From contig JAFEBO010000005.1 in assembly GCA_018242625.1 (NCBI GenBank), positions 1 through 64,000 of the forward strand: DNA of 64,000 nt. The letters run 5' to 3'. Origin of the DNA: Planctomycetota bacterium. Its GTDB lineage: Bacteria; Planctomycetota; Phycisphaerae; Phycisphaerales; UBA1924. The notes below the pieces were generated by a model, which worked only from the letters and a program-made list of their open reading frames with translations, made no database searches and was not told where the DNA came from. Of the stretch, positions 19,104-26,830 are shown piece after piece. Positions within the stretch are counted from its first letter, which is position 1. Every line of letters begins with the position of its first letter. Made by a program: the position numbers and the translations under genes.

Positions 19104-20945
19104 ATGACCACTCTCGATAATTCCAGAGCCCACGAACTCGGCGGCCACGGCCACCACGAGGGCAGCTATCTCACCCCCAAGGGCGGTTTCTGGGCCACGG
19201 TCTGGGACTGGGCCACGACGGTCGATCACAAGAAGATCGGCGTCATGTACCTGTGCGCCGTCCTGTTCATGTTCTTCCTGGGCGGGATGGCGGCGCTTGC
19301 TGTCCGCACCGAACTGCTCAACCCCGTCCGCACCGAACAGGTGAAAGCTCTGGGCGCGGACGGCAAGGAGCTGATGGAGAACGGCAAGCCCGTCATGAAG
19401 ACGGTCATCACCGGGCAGTGGCTCGGCGATATGGCCGCATGGTGGAAGGGGCAGGAACTCACCAGCATCGATCAGGGCAACAACTGGTACAACCGCGCGT
19501 TCACCCTGCACGGGGCGATCATGGTTTTCATGGTCATCATCCCCAGCATCCCGGCGTCGCTCGGCAACTTCTTCATACCCCTGATGCTGGGCGCCAAAGA
19601 CGTGGCGTTCCCCAGGCTGAACCTGCTCAGCTGGTACATCTACGTCACGGGATCGATCTTCGCGGTCTGCTCCATCCTGATCGGCGGCGTCGACACTGGC
19701 TGGACGTTCTACACGCCCTACTCAACAACGACGGATGCGGATCATGCCAACGTCGTTCTGATGGTGCTGGGCGCGTTCATCCTGGGCTTCAGCTCGATCC
19801 TGACCGGTCTGAACTTTGTCGTGACGGTGCACAAGCTGCGTGCCCCGGGCATGGGCTGGTTCGACATGCCGCTCTTCATCTGGGCGATGTACTCGACGTC
19901 GATCATCCAGGTCCTGGCGACGCCGGTCATCGGCATTACGCTCCTCCTGCTCTGCTTTGAGCGCATTTTCCGGATCGGCATCTTTGATCCGGCCCTGGGC
20001 GGCGACCCTGTGCTCTACCAGCACTTCTTCTGGTTCTACAGCCACCCGGTGGTGTACGTGATGATTCTGCCCGCCTTCGGCGTCATCAGCGAGATCATCC
20101 CGGTGCACTCGCACAAGAAGATCTTCGGGTACCGCGCCGTCGCGTTCGCGTCGCTGGGTGTGGCGCTCGTGAGCTTCCTGGTCTGGGGCCACCACATGTT
20201 CGCTTCTTCCGGCGAGCTTGGGGCCACCGTCTTCTCCGCCCTGACGTTCCTCGTCGCCATCCCGACGGCCGTGAAGGTGTTCAACTGGATCGCGACGCTT
20301 TACAAGGGCTCGATCGCTCTGACCACGCCGATGCTCTACGCCCTCATGTTCCTCTTCCTGTTCTCGATCGGCGGGCTTACGGGCCTGCCGCTGGGCGCAC
20401 TGGCGACCGACCTGCACCTGCACGACTCCTACTTCGTCGTCGCCCACTTCCACTACGTCATGATGGGCGGCACGATCATCACGTTCGTCGCCGGCCTGCA
20501 TCACTGGTGGCCGAAGATGTTCGGAAAGATGTACAACCAGTTCTGGGCCAACGTGGGCGCCTGGATCGTCTTCATCGGGTTCAACGTCACGTTCTTTACT
20601 CAGTTCTTCCTCGGAAGCCAGGGCATGCCCCGGCGTTACGCCAGCTACGTTGACGAGTACCACACGCTGCACGTGATCTCGACCTTCGGTTCGTACCTGC
20701 TCTTCATCGGGTTCATGGTTCATCTGCTCGTGTTCATCCACTCCCTGGTCGCGGGCCGCAAGGCTCCGGCGAACCCGTGGGGCGGCCTGACGCTCGAGTG
20801 GGAGGCCGCCAGCCCGCCCAGCGAGCACAACTTCGATCACGAGCCGATCGTGACGCACGGCCCGTACGACTATGAGACCACGGTGCCTCCGCACTGGAAC
20901 GCCAAGGACTATCCGCTGCCGGCTCTTCCCGCCAATCACCATTGA
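19104..20945 (+). CDS. ctaD: Cytochrome c oxidase subunit I
   Basis: This is a 613-residue heme-copper oxidase subunit I with about 12 helices. Heme a and CuB ligands are visible: H136 in [10 protein letters not shown]314 in the helix VI motif with cross-link Tyr 318, HH at 363-364, and VAHFHYV for the two heme irons. Helix VI reads FYSHPVVYV: the D-channel Glu of HPEVY is replaced, and a Tyr-Ser pair precedes the His. This is the hallmark of A2-type (YS-dyad) oxidases. A loop of about 50 residues (72-125) between the first helices is long for the family. Confidence 0.95.
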   Translation: MTTLDNSRAHELGGHGHHEGSYLTPKGGFWATVWDWATTVDHKKIGVMYLCAVLFMFFLGGMAALAVRTELLNPVRTEQVKALGADGKELMENGKPVMKTVITGQWLGDMAAWWKGQELTSIDQGNNWYNRAFTLHGAIMVFMVIIPSIPASLGNFFIPLMLGAKDVAFPRLNLLSWYIYVTGSIFAVCSILIGGVDTGWTFYTPYSTTTDADHANVVLMVLGAFILGFSSILTGLNFVVTVHKLRAPGMGWFDMPLFIWAMYSTSIIQVLATPVIGITLLLLCFERIFRIGIFDPALGGDPVLYQHFFWFYSHPVVYVMILPAFGVISEIIPVHSHKKIFGYRAVAFASLGVALVSFLVWGHHMFASSGELGATVFSALTFLVAIPTAVKVFNWIATLYKGSIALTTPMLYALMFLFLFSIGGLTGLPLGALATDLHLHDSYFVVAHFHYVMMGGTIITFVAGLHHWWPKMFGKMYNQFWANVGAWIVFIGFNVTFFTQFFLGSQGMPRRYASYVDEYHTLHVISTFGSYLLFIGFMVHLLVFIHSLVAGRKAPANPWGGLTLEWEAASPPSEHNFDHEPIVTHGPYDYETTVPPHWNAKDYPLPALPANHH

Positions 20946-20966
20946 AACATCGCGCGAGATCAACGC

Positions 20967-21764
20967 ATGACGACTCTTGATACAAGGTCCAATCCGATCG
21001 GCGCCGACGTGCAGTCGGGGGAGCCGGGCTGGAAACGCTACGTTCCCGGCCATCACTGGCGCACCGCCGACGAGGAGTTTGACGCCTGCACGCTGGGCTT
21101 CTGGCTCTTCCTTGCCACAGAAGTTCTGCTCTTCGCGGGGCTCTTCTGCGGCTACACGATCATGCGTTACAAGCACCCCGAGGCGTTTGTGAACGGCTCG
21201 TCGTACCTGGATTGGCGCTGGGGCGCGCTGAACACGGTCGTGCTGCTGATCTCTTCGTACACGATGGCCGCGGCGATCCGTGCGTTCCAGCTCGACCGGC
21301 AGAAGGCCGGACGCCTGCTGCTGGCGATCACGTTCATCTGCGGGCTGGGCTTCCTGGTGATCAAGTTTACGTTCGAGTACACCCCCAAGCTGTCGGGCTG
21401 GTTTATCGCGATCGACCCTGCGCTGCACCACTACGCGTCGCTGGTGGACGGTGAAGCGCTCGGCGGCCTCTTCAAGCACGTCGCCGGGTACGGCGGCAAG
21501 GCCCCCGGCCAGTTCTTCTCCTACGCGTTCTCGAGCGACCCCTGGGAGCCGCTCTGGTGGAGCATCTACTACTGCGCAACGGGCATCCACGCCCTGCACG
21601 TCATCATCGGCATGACCCTCATCGCGTGGTGCTACCGGCGCGCGGTGCTCTACAACGCCTACGGCCCGAGCCACTACACGATGGTGGAGAACACGGGGCT
21701 CTACTGGCACCTGGTCGACCTGATCTGGATTTTCCTCTTCCCACTGCTCTACCTGATCCACTGA
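20967..21764 (+). CDS. ctaE: Cytochrome c oxidase subunit III
   Basis: This is a 265-residue, seven-helix subunit III that stabilises subunit I and its proton-uptake path. Typical motifs include GFWLFLATEVLLFAGLF near the N-terminus and the closing pair TGIHALHVIIGM and ENTGLYWHLVDLIWIFLFPLLYL. A loop of about 45 residues around 150-195 (LVDGEALGGLFKHVAGYGGK) is inserted before the last helices. It lies 21 bases downstream of ctaD and is followed by ctaF, so it is part of one operon. Confidence 0.93.
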   Translation: MTTLDTRSNPIGADVQSGEPGWKRYVPGHHWRTADEEFDACTLGFWLFLATEVLLFAGLFCGYTIMRYKHPEAFVNGSSYLDWRWGALNTVVLLISSYTMAAAIRAFQLDRQKAGRLLLAITFICGLGFLVIKFTFEYTPKLSGWFIAIDPALHHYASLVDGEALGGLFKHVAGYGGKAPGQFFSYAFSSDPWEPLWWSIYYCATGIHALHVIIGMTLIAWCYRRAVLYNAYGPSHYTMVENTGLYWHLVDLIWIFLFPLLYLIH

Positions 21765-21810
21765 GCACACCGCGGCGCAGAACCAAACACACACCGATTT
21801 GAGACCAAGC

Positions 21811-22542
21811 ATGAGCACGCCAGCCACCGAAGTTTTCAACGAGCTCGATCCCCACGGCATGGGCTCGTACACCAAGCACTCGCATCACATCGTGTCGGGG
21901 ATGACGCTCAAGCTCATTCTCGCCATCCTGCTCGCCTTTACCGCTCTGACGGTGGGGGCGGCCCAGGCCGAGAAGTGGGTCGAGGCCTCGTTCGCCCTCG
22001 AGCTTCCGCGCTGGGTCAACGTTGTCGTCGCGATGAGCATCGCCACGGTCAAGGCGACGCTGGTGCTGATGTTCTTCATGCTGCTCCGCTACAGCAACCC
22101 GATCAATACGATTGTTTTCCTGTTCTGCCTGCTTGCGTTCGGGCTCTTCCTGTTCTTCACGCTTCTTGACCTCAGCACCCGCGGCGAAATCAACGAGATC
22201 AAGGCCAAGCAGGTTGAGGCCGGAGGAATCGGAGGTATCCACTACGGCTGGGGCAAAAATGCTCCGCTCGTCGACAAGGCTCCGGTCGTCTACTGGCGCG
22301 AGCGCATGATCGCGGAGATCGGGCCCGAAGAGTACGAAAGGCGCAAGGCCATTCTTGTGCACGGCCACGAGGCCCATCACGAGCCGACGAACTCCACCGG
22401 CAATCTCTCGATCAACCGTCCGGGCCTGACGGCCGGGCTGTTCGATGCCTCGGCCCCCGCGGCTCCGGCGCACGGGCATGAAGGCTCCGAGCATGCTCCC
22501 AAGCAGGACGGCAAGACCGAGCACGCCCCCGCAGCGCACTAG
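21811..22542 (+). CDS. ctaF: Cytochrome c oxidase subunit IV-like protein
   Basis: The product has 243 residues from ATG 21811; an in-frame TTG four codons earlier has nothing to support it. Three helices (about 31-48, 65-85, 90-110) and the opening HIVSGMTLKLILAILLAFTALTVG match the prokaryotic subunit IV family, usually about 110 residues. This copy has a C-terminal extension of about 130 residues, rich in His, Ala and Glu toward the end (HGHEAHHE, HGHEGSEHAP). The extension has no recognised domain and may bind metal. Confidence 0.82.
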   Translation: MSTPATEVFNELDPHGMGSYTKHSHHIVSGMTLKLILAILLAFTALTVGAAQAEKWVEASFALELPRWVNVVVAMSIATVKATLVLMFFMLLRYSNPINTIVFLFCLLAFGLFLFFTLLDLSTRGEINEIKAKQVEAGGIGGIHYGWGKNAPLVDKAPVVYWRERMIAEIGPEEYERRKAILVHGHEAHHEPTNSTGNLSINRPGLTAGLFDASAPAAPAHGHEGSEHAPKQDGKTEHAPAAH

Positions 22543-22550
22543 CCCGCCGG

Positions 22551-22586
22551 GCACCCGCAGACGCACGCGGGTGCGGAAAGTCTTCC
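22551..22586 (+). terminator. Stem-loops after ctaF
   Basis: A perfect 8-bp stem, GCACCCGC (22551-22558) with GCGGGTGC (22567-22574), has an 8-base loop. A second small stem, GGAA/TTCC, follows at once (22575-22586). There is no T run, and the next gene begins 2 bases later, so it may attenuate or protect the transcript rather than end it. Confidence 0.4.
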
Positions 22587-22587
22587 A

Positions 22588-23346
22588 GTGACACGCATCC
22601 GCCGTATCGCTCTCGCCGGGGCCGTCCTTTCGGCGGTCGGGCTTTTCGGCAGCGTCTTTGTCATGGCGCGCCGGGTCAGCGAGCACAACAGCGCCGAGCG
22701 CAAGGTCTACTACTTCAAAGAAGTGCCCAAGCGGGATTTCCTCTTCGCCGGCAAGCCCGTGCACATCACGGATTCTGATATCGGGACCTCCCGGTGGCGG
22801 CTGAACATCACTTACGGCGAGGAGCACATGAGCCTCGCGGTGACCGTGCCGGGCAATCCGAAACTGCCCGATCTTGTTGCCCACAACGACTGGCTGCGGG
22901 TGCTGCTCTTTGCCGAGGCGCGCCGGATGACCGCGCCCGAATTGCAGCGGAAGATGGAAAGCGGCGAAGTGCCCGCCCGCCTGGCGATCGTGACCCGCAC
23001 TCCGCTGCAGGGGGCCGAGCCCGGAAAGTGGCAGGATGTGTGGCGCGCGGGCTGGGGATACGACTTTTACGAGTTCGAACGGGACGGCACGATCCGCCAC
23101 GAGCGATATGGCTTCCCGACCGGCAAGCCGGACCGCAATCCGGCGGCCGGGCAGCTCCCGGCCGATTCATGGCAGTACCAGGCCGCGATGTCGGTCACTC
23201 CGCAGAATCAGAGGCCCAACAACCGGTTCACCATGGACGCTTTAAACGCGGCCGGCTGGACGCTGCCCGCCGCGGCGTGGTGCACCATGACCCTGATGGC
23301 ATCGATCGCGGTTTTCTTTGCACCGCGGCGCCGGACGGCTACCTGA
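22588..23346 (+). CDS. Two-helix protein at the end of the oxidase cluster, unknown function
   Basis: The product has 252 residues from GTG 22588. It has an N-terminal helix (residues about 8-27), a periplasmic domain of about 195 residues, and a C-terminal helix (about 225-244) followed by a short basic tail. No cysteine pair or heme motif is seen in the soluble domain, and I recognise no family. Position at the end of the actA-ctaF run suggests a role in respiration or oxidase assembly. Its last 8 bases overlap the 3' end of the convergent MlaE-type gene. Confidence 0.7.
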   Translation: MTRIRRIALAGAVLSAVGLFGSVFVMARRVSEHNSAERKVYYFKEVPKRDFLFAGKPVHITDSDIGTSRWRLNITYGEEHMSLAVTVPGNPKLPDLVAHNDWLRVLLFAEARRMTAPELQRKMESGEVPARLAIVTRTPLQGAEPGKWQDVWRAGWGYDFYEFERDGTIRHERYGFPTGKPDRNPAAGQLPADSWQYQAAMSVTPQNQRPNNRFTMDALNAAGWTLPAAAWCTMTLMASIAVFFAPRRRTAT

Positions 23347-24235
23347 AAACGCTGGTGTTCCCGCCGTAGATGATCTGGCCGATATCTACACCGACCTTGG
23401 CCATAACAAGGCCGAGCAGGATGATCGCCAGGAAGCTCGCCACAAATGCCTCTGTGGTCGCGCGCCCGACGCCCTGTGCGCCCGGCTGGCAGTTGAAGCC
23501 CTTATAGCAGGCGATAAGGCCCATGGCTCCCCCGAAGAAAACGCTCTTCACAAGGCCTTGGGCGATCTCGAACCAGTTGACGAGAAGCTGGCTGTAGTAG
23601 AAATACTGCTCCTTATCAGCACCGTAGAAGTAGATCGTGATCAGCAGTCCGCCGAGCACGCCGCAGAGATTGGAGACCACTGTCAGGATCGGGATCATGA
23701 CGACGCAGGCGACGACGCGGGGCACCACGAGCACACGGATGGGATCGCTCGCCATGGCCCGCATGGCATCGAGTTGCTCGGTGACTCTCATCGAGCCAAG
23801 TTCGGCGGCGAGGGAGCAGCCCACACGCCCGGCCAGCATGACGCCGGCGAGCACGGGGCCCAGCTGCTTGACGACCGAAATATTGATCACGCCGCCGAGG
23901 CGGCCTTCCTGCCCGATTGCCCGGAACTGCGGGTAGCCCTCGAACGCCAGGGTCATTCCGATGAAAGCGCCGGTGATGGCCAGCACGGGGATGCTCGTCG
24001 TTCCGACAAAGTAGAGCTGAGGGAAAATGCGGTCGTGCCGCGCCCAAGTGCGCACGTGCGGCAAACCCGAAAGCACGGAGCCGACAAAGCGGGAGAACTC
24101 AGCCGCCCCGAGCACCATCAGGAACAGCCACTTTCCGATGAAACGCCCCGAATCGATGATGGCCTCGCCGATGCCGGCAATGCCGCGTACCAGGGCGTTG
24201 GGCTGACCGGCGGCGGTGGTGGAGGGCTCGCTCAT
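23339..24235 (-). CDS. MlaE/YrbE-type ABC transporter permease
   Basis: The product has 298 residues from ATG 24235; a TTG nine codons upstream would start inside a terminator hairpin and is rejected. It is a MlaE-family permease with five to six helices. Family motifs include TGAFIGMTLAFEGYPQFR, VLAGVMLAGRVGCSLAAELGSMRVTEQLDA (shown in parts), and AMASDPIRVLVVPRV. MlaE permeases move phospholipids between the membranes of diderm bacteria, with an MlaF-type ATPase and an MCE protein. Neither partner is encoded beside it, so it must pair with products made elsewhere. Confidence 0.85.
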   Translation of the reverse strand: MSEPSTTAAGQPNALVRGIAGIGEAIIDSGRFIGKWLFLMVLGAAEFSRFVGSVLSGLPHVRTWARHDRIFPQLYFVGTTSIPVLAITGAFIGMTLAFEGYPQFRAIGQEGRLGGVINISVVKQLGPVLAGVMLAGRVGCSLAAELGSMRVTEQLDAMRAMASDPIRVLVVPRVVACVVMIPILTVVSNLCGVLGGLLITIYFYGADKEQYFYYSQLLVNWFEIAQGLVKSVFFGGAMGLIACYKGFNCQPGAQGVGRATTEAFVASFLAIILLGLVMAKVGVDIGQIIYGGNTSVFR

Positions 24236-24263
24236 CGGCGCGAAGCGTAGCGGCGTGGCCAAG

Positions 24264-24288
24264 AAAAAACGCCCCGGATGGGGCGTTT
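24264..24288 (-). terminator. Factor-independent terminator after the Pal-like gene
   Basis: A perfect 9-bp stem (AAACGCCCC at 24267-24275, GGGGCGTTT at 24280-24288) with a 4-base loop runs on the minus strand into a six-T run (24269-24264). It lies 33 bases after the stop of the Pal-like gene and before the permease start, so it separates the two minus-strand transcripts. This is the clearest intrinsic terminator in the window. Confidence 0.85.
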
Positions 24289-24321
24289 ACAAGGTCTTTG
24301 GTTCTCAGGGGAGGCCCGGAA

Positions 24322-25212
24322 TCACTTGGTGATTTCGGGGGCGCGGGCGGGCGGACGGGAAGAGTCCGGCGTGGCCCGGGTCGGTCCGGAGGGCTCGGGG
24401 ACGGATTCGTTCATCGTGGTGATGTCTGCGGGGTTCTTGGGCAGCATCAGGTAGATCTCGACGCGCCGGTTGGCGGGCGTGTTGCCGCTCGGGGTGTTGG
24501 GCACCAGCGGGCGGAACTCGCCCCAGCCCGCGACTTCCATTTTGCCGGGGAGCACGCCGTCGGAGACGAGCGCTGCGCGAACACTGATCGCACGTGCGGC
24601 CGAGAGATGGACGTTGGTGGGGAATCGCTTGGCGGTGTTGGCGCTGATGCGCTGGGCGTCGGTGTGGCCGACGACGATGACCTCATACTTGGCGGTCACC
24701 GGGTTCTTCAGAATGTTGGCGAGAGCCTGGATGGCGGCCTGCGCCTGGGACTGGATCGCGTCGGAACCCGAGGCAAAGGTGAGGTCCGAGGCAAAACGCA
24801 GCATGCCCTTGGCCTCGTCGTACTTGAGCAGATCGGGGTACTGGGCCGCCAGTTCCTTCAGGAGAGCGTCGGTGTCGGCATCGAGCGGCGAGACCGACAG
24901 GCCCTTGAGCCGGGCCTCCAGGTCCGCGAGCGAGAGACCGGACTCGCGGAGACGCCGCATGAGTTCGTCGTTCTGGGCCCGAAGCTCCGCGAGAGCCTGC
25001 TCGGTCTTGGCGAGCTGCTGGCGGGTGAGGTCGCGTGCAGCAAGCGCATCGTCCCGCTCGCGCTGGAGGACGGCGTTGCGGTCGGTCAAGCCGCGGTTTG
25101 TCTCGTAGAGCCGGTCATATTCGCCCTGATTCACGCAGCCCGTGAGCATGAGCCCGACGAGTCCGGCGAAGAGTGTGAGTGCAATCCGTTGATACCCGCT
25201 GAAAAGTGCCAT
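24322..25212 (-). CDS. OmpA/Pal-like peptidoglycan-associated lipoprotein
   Basis: The product has 296 residues from ATG 25212. This start gives a lipoprotein signal (GLMLTGC lipobox near residue 25); the frame is open much further upstream but across the divergent promoter region. A long coiled coil (residues about 35-110, rich in Leu, Arg, Glu and Ala) is followed by an OmpA C-terminal domain. That domain has peptidoglycan-binding motifs: LTFASGSDAIQ, VVGHTDAQR, LSAARAISVRAAL and NRRVEIYL. A Pro/Ser-rich tail closes it. It probably anchors the outer membrane to peptidoglycan. Confidence 0.85.
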   Translation of the reverse strand: MALFSGYQRIALTLFAGLVGLMLTGCVNQGEYDRLYETNRGLTDRNAVLQRERDDALAARDLTRQQLAKTEQALAELRAQNDELMRRLRESGLSLADLEARLKGLSVSPLDADTDALLKELAAQYPDLLKYDEAKGMLRFASDLTFASGSDAIQSQAQAAIQALANILKNPVTAKYEVIVVGHTDAQRISANTAKRFPTNVHLSAARAISVRAALVSDGVLPGKMEVAGWGEFRPLVPNTPSGNTPANRRVEIYLMLPKNPADITTMNESVPEPSGPTRATPDSSRPPARAPEITK

Positions 25213-25365
25213 GCCCGTTCGCTCCGTGAGTGGAAAGATCCGCGGCAAACTCGTGCCTGACGGTTCTTCGCGCGATCGTATCCTGATCCGGGTCCGGGGG
25301 AGCGGTCGCCCCGCCTGCAAGCCCGTTCCCGGCGCGTTGTCTATCGGAGTCTGGACTCGATCCGC

Positions 25366-26736
25366 ATGAATCCGAAGCCCCTCCCAACTCTCTTTTTTCC
25401 CGGAACTTACAGGTTTGTCGCCGGTGGGATCCTCGATGGCAGACCGATCGGGGGCGGTCCGCCCGCCCGAGAGCTTTTGGCTCGGATTTCCGGCAATGGA
25501 ATTGAGATTCTGGAGGTTGGGCCGGCTGTCGCTGGCGTCTACCCCTCGGTCGAACTGCCCGGCTGCGTGCTGACACCCGGCTTGGTCAATGCTCACTGCC
25601 ACCTCGACCTCACACACATAGGCCCTTTGCCGCTCTCAGAACGCGGCTTTTCCGGCTTTGTCGATGAAGTCCGAGCCAGGAGGCACACCGACCCACCGGC
25701 GATCCATGCCTCGGTCGAAGCGGGTGTGTCGCTGTCGCGTTCCGGAGGGGTGGTCGCGGTCGGGGACATTTGCGGGGCGGTTCGCGGCGGGGCTGACCTG
25801 GAAGCCTTCTCGGCGCTGGCGCGATCCGGGATGCTCGGCGTGGGGTTCCTTGAGTTCTTTGCGATGGGAGATTCAACCGACCGCGCGCTCGGAAGGTTGG
25901 AAGCGGCCTGGGCGGGCGCTACAGGAAACGGTCGGATGAGTGTTGGTCTCCAGCCGCACGCCCCCTACTCGGTGTGCAGAAAGGGGTATCGCCGGGCCGC
26001 CGCGCTTGCCGGCGCGCGTGGTGCCATACTCGCAACGCACGTCGCGGAATCGCCGGCGGAGCATGAGTTTGTCGGTTCGGCCGCGGGGCCGCAGCGGGCG
26101 CTCCTGGAAACGCTGGGCTTGTGGAATGACGGACTACTCGGGGAATTCGGGCTGCATAAGACGCCTCTCGAACAGATTGCCGATCTCTTCGACGAGGGTC
26201 AGAAGGTGCTGCTGGTGCACCTGAACGACATCAGCGATGAGGATCTGAAAAGGCTCGAGCGGCTGAACGAGCGCGTCGAGCTGAGCGTCGCGTATTGCCC
26301 GCGGGCATCGGATTATTTCAGAACTGCGGAGAGCTTTGGGCCGCACCGCTACCGCGAGATGACTAAAGCGGGGATCAACGTCTGCCTGGGGACCGATTCG
26401 ATCATCAATTTGCCGGAGGCAGAGGTTTGCGGTGAAGCCGGTCGCATCTGCCCGGCGGACGATGCCGCACATCTGGCGAGGCGGGACGGCGCGGATCCGC
26501 TCGGGCTGCTGGCGATGATGACTTCCTGCGGCGCCCGCGCCCTGGGACTGCGGAGCGACGAATTCGAATTTCGACCCGGCGCGACGCTTGCAGGGATCTG
26601 CGTTGTTCGTCCGCACGGGCCGGCGATCGCGGATGAGCGCGGGGTCGATCTCTGGGCTCGGGCCCTCTTGAAGGGCTTCGAGATTGCGCTGGTGGACCGC
26701 GGCGGCCGGGTTCGCAACGGGGCGGTTCTTGCGTGA
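25366..26736 (+). CDS. Amidohydrolase-superfamily metal-dependent deaminase/hydrolase
   Basis: This is a 456-residue enzyme of the amidohydrolase superfamily, close to the TRZ/ATZ and MTA/SAH-deaminase group. Metal and catalytic motifs are in order: NAHCHLD (around residue 75), HVAES, VHLND, YCPRAS and CLGTDS. An N-terminal composite sandwich (residues 1-70) and a C-terminal segment flank the barrel. Relatives include guanine and aminofutalosine deaminases; the latter would fit futalosine-route menaquinone synthesis, but substrate cannot be fixed from this sequence. It stands alone, divergent from the Pal-like gene across a 153-bp region with no recognised site. Confidence 0.75.
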   Translation: MNPKPLPTLFFPGTYRFVAGGILDGRPIGGGPPARELLARISGNGIEILEVGPAVAGVYPSVELPGCVLTPGLVNAHCHLDLTHIGPLPLSERGFSGFVDEVRARRHTDPPAIHASVEAGVSLSRSGGVVAVGDICGAVRGGADLEAFSALARSGMLGVGFLEFFAMGDSTDRALGRLEAAWAGATGNGRMSVGLQPHAPYSVCRKGYRRAAALAGARGAILATHVAESPAEHEFVGSAAGPQRALLETLGLWNDGLLGEFGLHKTPLEQIADLFDEGQKVLLVHLNDISDEDLKRLERLNERVELSVAYCPRASDYFRTAESFGPHRYREMTKAGINVCLGTDSIINLPEAEVCGEAGRICPADDAAHLARRDGADPLGLLAMMTSCGARALGLRSDEFEFRPGATLAGICVVRPHGPAIADERGVDLWARALLKGFEIALVDRGGRVRNGAVLA

Positions 26737-26830
26737 TGCATTCGGGCGGAATTCATGCAGAAAGCCTGCGAATTCCTGCGGGTAAACCTAGAGTCTGGCG
26801 GCGTACCGGGACGTGCGCTAAAGGGCCATC

